From: Ruminococcus sp. XPD3002
GTDB lineage: Bacteria > Bacillota > Clostridia > Oscillospirales > Ruminococcaceae
Length of the DNA stretch: 64,000 bases
Reading direction: 5' to 3'
Assembly: GCA_900119535.1 (NCBI GenBank)
Contig: FPJT01000007.1
Coordinates: forward strand, 62,926 to 126,925
The stretch's first letter is position 1, and every line of letters begins with the position of its first letter. Both the position numbers and the translations under genes were made by a program. The notes beneath the pieces are model-generated. The model worked only from the letters and a program-made list of their open reading frames with translations, was not told the origin of the DNA and made no database searches. Shown here one piece after another: positions 27,240 through 36,464 of the stretch.

Positions 27240-30200
27240 TTATGCAGCTTTAAGGAAATTCTCAAAGCTTTCGGTTCCTCCGGTAGAGATATAGGAGTAA
27301 TACTGAAGAACATTGGTTGCATCCGTAGCATCTATCTTGCCATCCTTGTTCACGTCAGCAGCCTTTTGCTGGATTTCGGTAATTGTGTAGCTGCCGCCTG
27401 TTGAAGCTATTGAGTACTGCTGCAAGATCGAAGTTGCATCAGATGAGTCGATACGTCCGTCATCGTTTACGTCGCCGAGAGTGTACTCTTCCTCAGGAGT
27501 CTCCTCTCCCTTAGTCAGCGCCGATTTAACTGCCTTTGAAGCCGTACCTGCATAGCTGAGCGCTTTCGCTGTAAGATTAACAGATGCACCTGAAAGGTCA
27601 GTATTTTCAGTAGGAGTAAGCGTGTAGGTTATTGAACAGTCGGTATCGTTGAAGCTCTCCTTGACTGTCTTTATTTCTGTCGGTATCACTTTACCGTCCT
27701 TATCGGTGAGGTAAAGGCTGTCCTTGTTTATGGACTTATCCTGCATATGCTTCGTGAAGGTTATCGTCGCTCTTGTGGAATTGAACTCCGCACTGCTCAG
27801 CTCTGCCGCAGCTTTGCTCTTCATGTTCAGATTAACATTTACCTGTACAGGCAGTACGGGAAGCCACTCTGATTCAGCACTTTCATAGCCTTCAGCAGTG
27901 AGCTTGATCTTCCATTCGCCTTCGGGTACATCCCATGCGAACCAGCCTGCGCTGTCCGTTATCTGAGGATTAAGCTGTTCGTAGTCCACTGCATTCCACA
28001 GAACTTCCTTTCCGTTTTCATCCTTATAGTATATCTCTGCTGTCACACCCTCTATCGGATTTGAAGGAAGGAACTCGTAAGCTATACCGCTCGGATCGAT
28101 AAGATATCTCATATTGCCGTCGTTTTCGACCTTTGCATCGCCGATTATAACTTTCTTAAGCCAGCCGCTTACGCCGTCTATCGCCTTTCCGACCAGCCAT
28201 ACACCTGCTATAACTGCGCCTACTGCAAGGAGCTCGGGAAGAATTGCTGCTCCTCCTGCGATAACTGCCGCAGCAGATGTTATGGTCGCTCCGATAGCCG
28301 CACCGCCTGCAAGTGTCAGTGTAGCCTTGCTCATGCAGGTACCTATAGATACAGCCAGCAGAGCATCCTCATGCTTCTGAACTCTCGGATCGTCCGAATT
28401 GATTATTTCACGCATCTCGTGAAGCATACCTGTACAATGTGTACCTATCTCGAGAACAGTAAGAGTATTTCCGGTATATCCGAGTGTACGGCTATATCCT
28501 GTATATTCTTTTTTAAGAAGCTTGGATACCTTTGCATCTTTTGCTTTTGCCCAGAGGTCAAGGAGTCCCTTGCTGCTTTCGGTAGTTTCTGTTACCAAGA
28601 AATCGTATACCTGACTGTCACTGTGATCGCCTGTAAGTAAAGTTACGGGACAATCGATAACTACGCTGCCGCTGGTCACTTTTGAAGCAGTATCGGTGTA
28701 TCCGCCGCAATCAGCAAAAAAGTTGAGTATCCTGCTGCCTAATGTTGAACCGCCTGCCTTTTTCTTTGCAGAGGGATCAAGAGGTAACATCTCAGCCTCG
28801 TCCGTCTCAGGTTCGGGTATGTTATTCATGATGTCGAGCATTTCCTCGCCGTCGGTTACTATCTTGACCAGATACCTGTGCTGCTCTCCCTTTTCATCTG
28901 TGTAGATCATCGGAGAAAGTGTGAAACCGAAGCTTTCGGGATCTGCTATAACGTCCTCGGGAGTTACTTTGCTGCCGTTCATAGTGATAGTTTTTTCACG
29001 TGTCTCGATATGTATTATACCTGATGGTTCGCCCAGAGAGTCCGAGAAATCGAAAGTTGCTATGATAGTATCGTCATCACCTGTAACGGTGTGCTTGGTA
29101 TCTGCAATTATTTCATCGGAGATATCGGGAACCTTTTCTTCTGTGTCTGTTCCGAGGAACTCATGGTCATTGATATACAGCTTTCCGTCTGATTTTTTTA
29201 CTACCGAGCTTACGGTATTGTCTCTTACTGCGTTTATGTTCAGAGTACCGGGTACTCTTGTGTCGAAGAAGCCCTCGCCCTTCCAAGTACCGCTTTCCTT
29301 ATCGAATGTAAGTGGAATGTCGGACTCCTGACCGTTGACTGTCGAGCTGACATAAACTGCCGCAAGATCGTTGTCGGAAAGAGTTACCTCGAAATTCAGG
29401 GGATGACTGGGATTTAATGTGATATAGGGTGAAGCGCCTATTGTGAATACATCTGTTATATCATCTGTAACAAGATCATGTGTGTAGTGAGTAAGGATGA
29501 CCTTTTCGATGTTTACAGTATTTTCAGTACATACAACAGTTCTGGGCTCAGACTTGTTATCGCCTGACTGAGCATAGAGGACGATCTGCTGACCTTCCTC
29601 GGCTTTGACCTTGACTGTTCCTTTGAATTTGCCGCTGTACTTGTTGGCGGTAAGTGCAGCAACTTCCTCACCGTCTGCAAAGATCGTAACATCATCGCTG
29701 CCGTGAACATAGCCCACAACATTTATCAGGGATATGCCGTCCTTCAGAACCGCCTTCTGCGGAGCTTTCATCGTAACAGCACCCTGTCCCACAGCGTAAT
29801 TGTCGATCGGGATCGGGTCAGCGAATTCTCTGTAGTGGTTGTTGTAAGTAACGTAAAATTCAGCGTTGACCGATGTATCTGCGCCCGGCTCAGGCACGGT
29901 GCTGAAACGGAAGACGCCCTCCTTCTCATTCGGATCGATAGTGAAGTAATGAGAATACTCATAGCCTTCCGTATCGTCTGACGTGAAGCTGCGCTTGGCG
30001 ATAGGATTGCCGGTATTAGTGCTGACATAGATGCCGCCTTTTTCAAACAGATCATCGAATGTTGGATTCAGCTTGTAGTAAACGGTATAGTTTATCAGAC
30101 CGTTATCTCCGACAGAGGTCTCCACCTTATTGATGAAGGTATTGGGGCGGTCTGCAACATTGACTCTGTTGTCGTTAAGAGCCTCGCAGTCGCGGAATGT

Positions 30201-32228
30201 GAAATAGTAGTAGTTTACGTTGGGAACAAGCTCTCCTGGCTCGAAGGGCATATCCAGCTTCTCCAGCTTGTGGCACTTATAGAACGCCTGATTGCCTATC
30301 TCCTTAACAGAGCCGGGGATATGAGCGACTTTCAGATTTGGAGAATCTCCGCAGATATCCGCAGGGATGACCTCTATGCCGTCCTCGAACCATATCTCGG
30401 TTAGAGCGCTGTCGTAGAAGGTGTTACAAGCCTCATTGATGTTCTTGGGGATAGTGATACTGTTCAGTGCAAAGGTCTTTCCAAAAGCAGATCCTCCCAG
30501 AAATTCAAGGTTTGCAGGAAGATGAACAGCCTCCAGTCCGGTACACCAGTAGAAAGCGTCGCCGCCTATCTTAGTCACGGAATCGGGAATATCAATGCTT
30601 CTCAGGCTCGGACAGTCCCAGAATGCACGGTACTGGATCTCGTCCAGTCCATCGGGCAAATTGACCTCACAAAGTGAATCGCAGCCATAGAAGCAGGTGC
30701 CCGGAACAATGGTCACACCATCTGCAAATGTAACTGACTCCAGAGCATCACAGTTTTCAAACAGAAAATTAGCCTGAAAATTAGCGCCCTCATAGATCAG
30801 ACCTGAGGGAATAGTCACAGATCTCAGCGAATCTTCACGGGCAAAAACGTAGCTTCCAAATTCACAGCTGTTTTCCGGGAGACGAAGGTCAGTAAGAGAC
30901 TCACAGGCGGAGAAAGCCCAGCCGTCTATACTTGTAACGGTATCGGGGATATGGATAGTTTCGATACCTTTACATTCAGAGAAGGCATAGCCGCCTATGG
31001 TGGTCAGGTTTGCAGGCCAGTTTATTGTTTTGAGAGCCTCTGCTTTTTGGAACATAGACTCCGGTATCTCAGTGCGGTCTCCTTCAAAGCTGATCGTTTC
31101 CACGCCGGAATATGAGATAACATTAGTGCCGGCGGTTATCTGGGCAGGGAGCGTGAATTCCTTGATAGCCTTATCATAGTTGAAAAGGTTGTTTCCCAGA
31201 TCGGTTACGGAATCAGGTATATTCAGCGTAGTGACCACAGAGCCTGCACACAGGCTGTTTGGTATCTTTTCCATGCCGTCGGCAATGGTGACGGTCTCAA
31301 CATAGGACTTCTCAAAAGGCGACCAGACTTCTGTCAGTGTCGAAGGAACAGTTACCTCCTTCAGCTTTTCGCAGCCGTTGAACATACATAATCCCATGTG
31401 CTCCAGACCTTCATTCAGCTCCACCTTTTCAAGAGAGGTACAGGTATGGAAAACTTCATTTCCAAGAGTTTTCACAGTAGAGGGGAGTTTTATTTCAGTA
31501 AGCCCGTCGCAGCTCTCAAAGGCGTTGCGCTCGATAGTTTCAAGTCCTTCCGGCAGATCAATGGTGGTAAAACCGTCACTGCCGTTGAATGCATAAAACT
31601 CGATTGTCTTGACACTTGAAGGGAGGTCGATGTCGGTAAGTGCGTCAGCATCTCCGAATGCACGGTATCCGACTGTGGTAACGGAATCAGGAACGACCAC
31701 CTTGGTCAGCTTGTCCTGATATACGCACAGATAATCCGGTACAGCCTCGATTCCGTCCTCCAGGATGATCGTTTCCAGAGGTGTATCAGCAAAGGAGTTC
31801 CTTCCGCCTACGCCGTAGTAGCTTCCGCAGGAGATACCATCCTTCTTGAGAGTCTTTGGGAGAGTTATCTCCTTCAGGGAAGCGTTGCTGCCCAATGCCC
31901 ATACGCCCATGGATTCCAGACCTGAGGGCAGATCAATGGAGGTGAGCAGGGGCATTCTTTCCAGAGAGCTTTGTCCCAGGCGCGTGACGGTCCTGCCCTC
32001 AATGGTGTCCGGCACGTCAAGAGAGGTAACGGTCTCCTTATCGCCTGTCCAGCCTGTAATGGTAACGTCCTCGTCGGTTATTTCATAGGTAAAGCCGTCC
32101 GCGGTTTCACCCTTTATCGGTTCAGCGGCTCTGACAGGCAGAATGAATGAGCCTGCAGGGAATGACGCAAGTCCTGCTGAAGCCGTCATAGTAATAGCAG
32201 TAACAGCTGATATCAGTCTTTTTTTCAT
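27240..32228 (-). CDS. Giant secreted BspA-type LRR protein with dockerin
   Basis: From ATG 32228 (GGAGGTG just upstream) the product is 1662 residues. A signal peptide is followed by about 25 BspA-type leucine-rich repeats (roughly residues 40-690, pattern L..I.LP.....I...AF..C..L). Next are beta-rich Ig-like regions, then a Gly/Ala-rich hydrophobic stretch (about 1297-1360, coded at 28150-28340) resembling a glycine zipper. A carboxypeptidase-regulatory-like domain (EGVTAEIYYKDENGK..AGWFAWDVPEGEW) and an Ig-like domain follow. The C terminus is a dockerin with GDVNDDGRIDSSDAT and ADVNKDGKIDATDAT. Codon use differs between the LRR half (CTG, ACC, TCC rich) and the rest (CTT/CTC, ACA). It probably binds a surface, substrate or partner cell from the cellulosome. 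Confidence 0.9.
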   Translation of the reverse strand: MKKRLISAVTAITMTASAGLASFPAGSFILPVRAAEPIKGETADGFTYEITDEDVTITGWTGDKETVTSLDVPDTIEGRTVTRLGQSSLERMPLLTSIDLPSGLESMGVWALGSNASLKEITLPKTLKKDGISCGSYYGVGGRNSFADTPLETIILEDGIEAVPDYLCVYQDKLTKVVVPDSVTTVGYRAFGDADALTDIDLPSSVKTIEFYAFNGSDGFTTIDLPEGLETIERNAFESCDGLTEIKLPSTVKTLGNEVFHTCTSLEKVELNEGLEHMGLCMFNGCEKLKEVTVPSTLTEVWSPFEKSYVETVTIADGMEKIPNSLCAGSVVTTLNIPDSVTDLGNNLFNYDKAIKEFTLPAQITAGTNVISYSGVETISFEGDRTEIPESMFQKAEALKTINWPANLTTIGGYAFSECKGIETIHIPDTVTSIDGWAFSACESLTDLRLPENSCEFGSYVFAREDSLRSVTIPSGLIYEGANFQANFLFENCDALESVTFADGVTIVPGTCFYGCDSLCEVNLPDGLDEIQYRAFWDCPSLRSIDIPDSVTKIGGDAFYWCTGLEAVHLPANLEFLGGSAFGKTFALNSITIPKNINEACNTFYDSALTEIWFEDGIEVIPADICGDSPNLKVAHIPGSVKEIGNQAFYKCHKLEKLDMPFEPGELVPNVNYYYFTFRDCEALNDNRVNVADRPNTFINKVETSVGDNGLINYTVYYKLNPTFDDLFEKGGIYVSTNTGNPIAKRSFTSDDTEGYEYSHYFTIDPNEKEGVFRFSTVPEPGADTSVNAEFYVTYNNHYREFADPIPIDNYAVGQGAVTMKAPQKAVLKDGISLINVVGYVHGSDDVTIFADGEEVAALTANKYSGKFKGTVKVKAEEGQQIVLYAQSGDNKSEPRTVVCTENTVNIEKVILTHYTHDLVTDDITDVFTIGASPYITLNPSHPLNFEVTLSDNDLAAVYVSSTVNGQESDIPLTFDKESGTWKGEGFFDTRVPGTLNINAVRDNTVSSVVKKSDGKLYINDHEFLGTDTEEKVPDISDEIIADTKHTVTGDDDTIIATFDFSDSLGEPSGIIHIETREKTITMNGSKVTPEDVIADPESFGFTLSPMIYTDEKGEQHRYLVKIVTDGEEMLDIMNNIPEPETDEAEMLPLDPSAKKKAGGSTLGSRILNFFADCGGYTDTASKVTSGSVVIDCPVTLLTGDHSDSQVYDFLVTETTESSKGLLDLWAKAKDAKVSKLLKKEYTGYSRTLGYTGNTLTVLEIGTHCTGMLHEMREIINSDDPRVQKHEDALLAVSIGTCMSKATLTLAGGAAIGATITSAAAVIAGGAAILPELLAVGAVIAGVWLVGKAIDGVSGWLKKVIIGDAKVENDGNMRYLIDPSGIAYEFLPSNPIEGVTAEIYYKDENGKEVLWNAVDYEQLNPQITDSAGWFAWDVPEGEWKIKLTAEGYESAESEWLPVLPVQVNVNLNMKSKAAAELSSAEFNSTRATITFTKHMQDKSINKDSLYLTDKDGKVIPTEIKTVKESFNDTDCSITYTLTPTENTDLSGASVNLTAKALSYAGTASKAVKSALTKGEETPEEEYTLGDVNDDGRIDSSDATSILQQYSIASTGGSYTITEIQQKAADVNKDGKIDATDATNVLQYYSYISTGGTESFENFLKAA

Positions 32229-32324
32229 ATGCAACACCTCCATAAAGATTAACATTAATCTCTTTAATATGTATCATTATACCATATACATATGAACAAA
32301 TCATTAAATGTCACATATCAGTCA

Positions 32325-32353
32325 TTGACAAAAATCGTGTCATATATTATTAT
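32325..32353 (+). promoter_or_regulatory. Promoter of the two-HTH regulator gene
   Basis: TTGACA (32325-32330), 17-base spacer, TATTAT (32348-32353). On the opposite strand an extended -10 (TGGTATAAT, near 32275-32283) probably serves the LRR-dockerin gene, without a clear -35. Confidence 0.72.
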
Positions 32354-32372
32354 AGTACTGGAGGTGTAAATT

Positions 32373-33758
32373 ATGTTATCTGACAGAATAACTCTTCTTA
32401 TGAGTTCCATAAACGCCGAAACTGCTGATATCGCTGAACTTGCAGGCTTCGACCGCTCAAACATCAGCAGGATGAAAAGCGGCGCAAGAATACCGAAGAA
32501 AAACGGCAGATGTATGGACAGGTTCGTTGAAGCAATGATTGATTTTGCCGAGAACTGCGGCAAATGCGAGACTCTTTGCAGCGTTATATCCTATGAGGGA
32601 GAGTTCTCACGAAGTGAGCTTCATTCATATCTTCTGGAGTGGCTATACAAAGAACCGATACTGCCAAAGCTAAAAGAGAAACATCACGATCCAGAAGCAA
32701 AAAGATGCTTCGGCAAAAAGCTTGATACACTTATGGAGATACTGGAAATTTCCAACGTAAAGCTCAGCAAGGCAGTCAATATCGATCCTTCCTATCTCAG
32801 CCGAATGCGTACGGGAAAGTGCCTGCCAAACGAACGCTCAAAAGTTCTCGAACGCATCTGCAATGTACTGATATCCCGTGTTGCAGATAAAGGAAAAATG
32901 TCCGATCTTTCGGAGGCAGTGAACATACCTGAGGAGTTTCTTTCCTCTGAACCGAGGCTTCTTATGGAATGGATGCTCAGCAGTAAAGAAACTGCGTACA
33001 AAGCTCCCGTGGGACAGCTCCTCAACACGATAGAATATATAGACATCAAACCTGATATACCTGTCCCCGATCTTGATATATCTGCCTTTGCAAGTGAACT
33101 CAGCGATACTTCGGTGCAGTACAACGGCATTGAAGGTCTTCGCAGCGCTGTAATCAGATTCCTCGGAACTACTATCAGAAGCGGAGATCAGCTCCTGCTT
33201 TACTCGGATCAGAGCATGGAGTGGATGAACGGTGATTTCCGTAAAATATGGCTCGCCCTTATGATAGGAGTACTGAAAAAAGGCGTTCACATAAAAATAA
33301 TCCACAATATTGAACGTAATTCCACCGAGATGCTTGAGGCTATATCAAGCTGGATGCCCCTTTACATGTCGGGACTTATCGAACCATACTACTGCCTTAA
33401 ACGTCAGGGTGAAAGATTCTGCCATACTTTCTTCCTTGATACGGAAAATTCCTGTATTGAAGGTGTCTGTGTCAACGGATTCGAGAACAGCTGCACCTAC
33501 CGCTATATCACGGATAAAACTGAACTGGCACAATGCAAGATGCAGTTCGATTCCCTACTCTCGGAATGCAGACCGCTTGTAATGATAAGCCGCGATATCC
33601 ATACTCCGTCCGAAAACGGCATACATAAGACAATTGGAGGGATACACCTTGATATCATGGATAACAAGGCTGTTATCAGCAGACTTTCTGCCCCTTATTA
33701 CTCCTTCAGCTTTGATCATCCGCTGCTGCTCGGAGCCTTCCGCAGCTTCGTGCTTTAA
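32373..33758 (+). CDS. Regulator-like protein with two N-terminal HTH motifs and an unrecognised C-terminal domain
   Basis: The 461-residue protein (start behind GGAGGTG) has two XRE-like helix-turn-helix motifs: IAELAGFDRSNISRMKSGARIP at about 18-40, and LSKAVNIDPSYLSRMRTGKCLP at about 130-152. The C-terminal half, from about residue 245, has a strand-helix pattern (DQLLLYSDQSMEWM, GVHIKIIHNIERN, SWMPLYMSGLIEPYYCLK) reminiscent of PLD-like sensor regions, but no intact HKD motif is present. I cannot name the family. It is divergent from the LRR-dockerin gene and precedes the TetR operon, so it may regulate either. Confidence 0.7.
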   Translation: MLSDRITLLMSSINAETADIAELAGFDRSNISRMKSGARIPKKNGRCMDRFVEAMIDFAENCGKCETLCSVISYEGEFSRSELHSYLLEWLYKEPILPKLKEKHHDPEAKRCFGKKLDTLMEILEISNVKLSKAVNIDPSYLSRMRTGKCLPNERSKVLERICNVLISRVADKGKMSDLSEAVNIPEEFLSSEPRLLMEWMLSSKETAYKAPVGQLLNTIEYIDIKPDIPVPDLDISAFASELSDTSVQYNGIEGLRSAVIRFLGTTIRSGDQLLLYSDQSMEWMNGDFRKIWLALMIGVLKKGVHIKIIHNIERNSTEMLEAISSWMPLYMSGLIEPYYCLKRQGERFCHTFFLDTENSCIEGVCVNGFENSCTYRYITDKTELAQCKMQFDSLLSECRPLVMISRDIHTPSENGIHKTIGGIHLDIMDNKAVISRLSAPYYSFSFDHPLLLGAFRSFVL

Positions 33759-33861
33759 AAGCATCTTAACTGCTGCTTGTACCGTTATTGGTACAATATA
33801 ACAATTCGGGTATCGCATTACAGTGCAATATGACGAATTAGCGGAAAAGAATATTTTTCTA

Positions 33862-33911
33862 TTGACGTCGTGTCAGAATAGTGCTATAATATCATTAATG
33901 ACACAATGTCA
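33862..33911 (+). promoter_or_regulatory. TetR operon promoter with two 13-bp operators
   Basis: TTGACG (33862-33867), 17-base spacer, TATAAT (33885-33890). Two inverted repeats of form TGAC-N5-GTCA occur: TGACGTCGTGTCA (33863-33875), overlapping the -35, and TGACACAATGTCA (33899-33911), just after the start point. Their centres are 36 bases apart. They are the likely binding sites of the TetR protein encoded next. Confidence 0.82.
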
Positions 33912-33961
33912 GTTGTTCAACAAATCATTTATCTTGGTTTCAGGAGAAAGGAGGCATTATT

Positions 33962-34579
33962 ATGCCTAAGGGATCACCTGAACTTACAGCTTCACGAAAA
34001 GAAGAGATCGTGAACGCCTGCGAAAAGCTCTATCAGACCATGAGTTTCAAAGAAATAACTATCAAGGAAATAGGTGCTGTAACTTCGTTTACAAGAACTT
34101 CCATATACAATTATTTCCAGACTAAAGAGGAAATCTTCCTTGCACTCATGCAGCGTGAATACGAGGAATGGTCAGCTGAAATGTTTGCCCTTGCAGAAGA
34201 GAACAGTGCTATGTCAGCTGCCGACTTTGCAGACGCTATCGCTCATTCACTTGAAAAGCATGAACAGCTTCTGAAGCTCCTTGCAATGAACCACTACGAT
34301 ATGGAAGAGCATTCACGTCCCGAACGTCTTACGGAATTCAAGCTCGCTTACAGTGCTTCTCTCGATGCTGTAAGAGCATGTATAAGGAAATTCTTTCCAG
34401 ATACAGACTGCGAAAGCTTCATATTCGTGTTCTTTCCTTTTATGTTCGGTGTATATCCTTATTCTGTCGCAACTGAAAAACAGCTCGAAGCAATGCGTGA
34501 AGCTAAAATGAACTTTAAAATGCACAGCATCTATGAAATGATATATTCCTGCGTAATACAGCTTCTGGGAGGTAAATAA
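33962..34579 (+). CDS. TetR/AcrR-family repressor
   Basis: The 205-residue protein has the TetR N-terminal HTH (FKEITIKEIGAVTSFTRTSIYNYFQTKEEIF, about 28-60) and an all-helical C-terminal ligand and dimer domain. ATG 33962 follows AGAAAGGAGG. Its stop overlaps the aldo/keto reductase start by one base (TAATG). Twin operators at its promoter argue for autoregulation of the three-gene operon. The inducer is unknown, perhaps an aldehyde, quinone or other electrophile handled by the downstream enzymes. Confidence 0.9.
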   Translation: MPKGSPELTASRKEEIVNACEKLYQTMSFKEITIKEIGAVTSFTRTSIYNYFQTKEEIFLALMQREYEEWSAEMFALAEENSAMSAADFADAIAHSLEKHEQLLKLLAMNHYDMEEHSRPERLTEFKLAYSASLDAVRACIRKFFPDTDCESFIFVFFPFMFGVYPYSVATEKQLEAMREAKMNFKMHSIYEMIYSCVIQLLGGK

Positions 34580-35616
34580 TGAAGTACACAAAACTCGGAA
34601 ATTCCGACCTTTATGTTTCACGTATCTGTATGGGATGTATGGGTTTCGGCGATCCACAGAACGGTCAGCATTCATGGACTCTTGACGAGGAACACTCCCG
34701 TGAAATAATCTGGCGAGGTCTTGAAGTTGGAGTCAACTTCTACGATACTGCCATCGGCTATCAGTCGGGTACGAGCGAACAGTATGTAGGTCGTGCTCTG
34801 CGTGATTTCGCAATGCGTAAAGATATAGTTGTGGCTACAAAATTCCTGCCGAGAACTCCTGCGGATATCGAGGCAGGTATCACAGGTCAGCAGCACATTG
34901 AACGCATGATAAACAAGAGTCTCGAAAATCTCGGCATGGACTACGTTGACCTTTACATCTATCATATGTGGGACTGGAATACACCTGTCTATGACATACT
35001 TGACGGTCTCAACAGAGTGGTCAAGGCAGGAAAAGCCAGATATATCGGTATTTCAAACTGCTACGCATGGCAGCTTGCAAAGGCTAATGCACTTGCCGAA
35101 AAAGAGGGATTCGCTAAGTTCGTAAGCGTTCAGGGACACTATAACCTCATCTTCCGCGAGGAAGAACGTGAAATGGCTATGTTCTGCGACGAGGACAACA
35201 TCGCTATGACTCCCTACAGCGCTCTCGCAAGCGGACGTCTTGCAAGACTTCCCGGAGAGACTTCCAAACGCGCCGAGGAGGACTCCTATGCTAAATTCAA
35301 GTATGATGCCACAAAGGAACAGGACGAGGTCATCATAAGACGAGTTGCAGAGCTTGCAGAAAAACACGGCGTTTCAATGACGGAAATATCTCTTGCCTGG
35401 CTCCTCACTAAGGTAACTTCTCCCGTAGTAGGTGCAACGAAGCTCCACCATATCGAAGACGCTGCAAAAGCAGTTGATACAGAACTTACATCCGATGAGA
35501 TCACATACCTCGAAGAACCCTATGTCCCCCACCCTCTTGCAGGAGTTATGGCACAAAAAAAGCCTGCAAACAAGAACGACAAGCCTGTCTGGTCCACAGG
35601 CAGTCAGAAAATATAA
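34579..35616 (+). CDS. Aldo/keto reductase
   Basis: The 345-residue NADPH-dependent reductase has the AKR tetrad: Asp and Tyr in NFYDTAIGYQSGTSE, Lys in VVATKF and His in DLYIYHMWDWN. The C-terminal cofactor segment VVGATKLHHIEDA is typical. It resembles YhdN/IolS-like AKRs that reduce aldehydes or diketones. It is translationally coupled to tetR and followed after 17 bases by the CMD-cupin gene, which suggests a small detoxification operon under TetR control. Confidence 0.92.
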   Translation: MKYTKLGNSDLYVSRICMGCMGFGDPQNGQHSWTLDEEHSREIIWRGLEVGVNFYDTAIGYQSGTSEQYVGRALRDFAMRKDIVVATKFLPRTPADIEAGITGQQHIERMINKSLENLGMDYVDLYIYHMWDWNTPVYDILDGLNRVVKAGKARYIGISNCYAWQLAKANALAEKEGFAKFVSVQGHYNLIFREEEREMAMFCDEDNIAMTPYSALASGRLARLPGETSKRAEEDSYAKFKYDATKEQDEVIIRRVAELAEKHGVSMTEISLAWLLTKVTSPVVGATKLHHIEDAAKAVDTELTSDEITYLEEPYVPHPLAGVMAQKKPANKNDKPVWSTGSQKI

Positions 35617-35633
35617 AGACAGGAGTGTTTATT

Positions 35634-36389
35634 ATGAGTGAAAAAATTGTACAGACAGCAGGAAGAGATCAGCTTGGTGAATTCGCCCCTATGTTCGCAC
35701 ATCTCAACGATGATGTGCTGTTCGGCGAGGTATGGAATGAACAGGCTATCGACGTAAAGACAAAATGCATAATAACAGTGGTATCCCTTATGGCTTCGGG
35801 CATAACGGACAGTTCCCTCCTTTATCATCTTCAGAACGCAAAGGCTCACGGAGTTACAAAAGAGGAGATCGCTGCTATCATAACTCACGCCACAATGTAC
35901 GTAGGCTGGCCGAAGGGCTGGGCTGTTTTCCGACTTGCAAAGGAAGTCTGGAACGACACAGTCACAGAACAGACCGACAAGGACAGATATCAGAACACCA
36001 TATTCTTCCCTATCGGAGAGCCTAATCCGTACGGTCAGTTCTTCGTAGGTCAGAGCTATCTTGCTCCCGTTTCCACAGAGCAGATACCGATTTACAATGT
36101 TACTTTCGAGCCTGCATGCCGCAATAACTGGCACATCCACCACGCTAAATCGAACGGCGGACAGATGCTCATATGCGTCGGCGGCAGAGGATACTATCAG
36201 GAATGGGGCAAGGATGCTGTTGAACTGACTCCCGGTTCAGTCATCAATATCCCAGCGGAGGTAAAACACTGGCACGGTGCAGCACATGACAGCTGGTTCT
36301 CACACCTTGCAATAGAAATACCGGGCGAAGAAGGCAGCACTGAATGGTGCGAAGCTGTATCTGACGAGGATTACGGCAAGCTTAAGTGA
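35634..36389 (+). CDS. Carboxymuconolactone decarboxylase-like / cupin fusion protein
   Basis: ATG 35634 follows CAGGAGTG. The 251-residue product joins an N-terminal CMD/AhpD-like domain (about 1-115, with VKTKCIITVVSLMA and the helix GVTKEEIAAIITHATMYVGWPKGW) to a C-terminal cupin (about 130-240) with metal-binding HIHH in NNWHIHHAKSNGG, PAEVKHWHGA and the Gly-rich ICVGGRGYY turn. The CxxC of true AhpD is absent. The fusion suggests a redox or decarboxylation role on small molecules. It ends the TetR operon at the terminator 36425-36460. Confidence 0.88.
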   Translation: MSEKIVQTAGRDQLGEFAPMFAHLNDDVLFGEVWNEQAIDVKTKCIITVVSLMASGITDSSLLYHLQNAKAHGVTKEEIAAIITHATMYVGWPKGWAVFRLAKEVWNDTVTEQTDKDRYQNTIFFPIGEPNPYGQFFVGQSYLAPVSTEQIPIYNVTFEPACRNNWHIHHAKSNGGQMLICVGGRGYYQEWGKDAVELTPGSVINIPAEVKHWHGAAHDSWFSHLAIEIPGEEGSTEWCEAVSDEDYGKLK

Positions 36390-36424
36390 GGTCATTGACA
36401 AATACACCCTTATCTGAGTAACAA

Positions 36425-36460
36425 AATGCGGACTGTAGTGATATCATTACAGTCCGCATT
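36425..36460. terminator. Bidirectional terminator
   Basis: AATGCGGACTGTAGTGAT pairs with the next 18 bases (one G-U). A and T residues flank both sides, so it can stop both the TetR operon and the convergent 36465 gene. Confidence 0.8.
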
Positions 36461-36464
36461 ACTA

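Noticed and set aside
33774..33800. Terminator hairpin TTGTACC/GGTACAA after the two-HTH gene
   Set aside because: The stem is perfect but only 7 bp long and no T-run follows, so it was not listed as a terminator.
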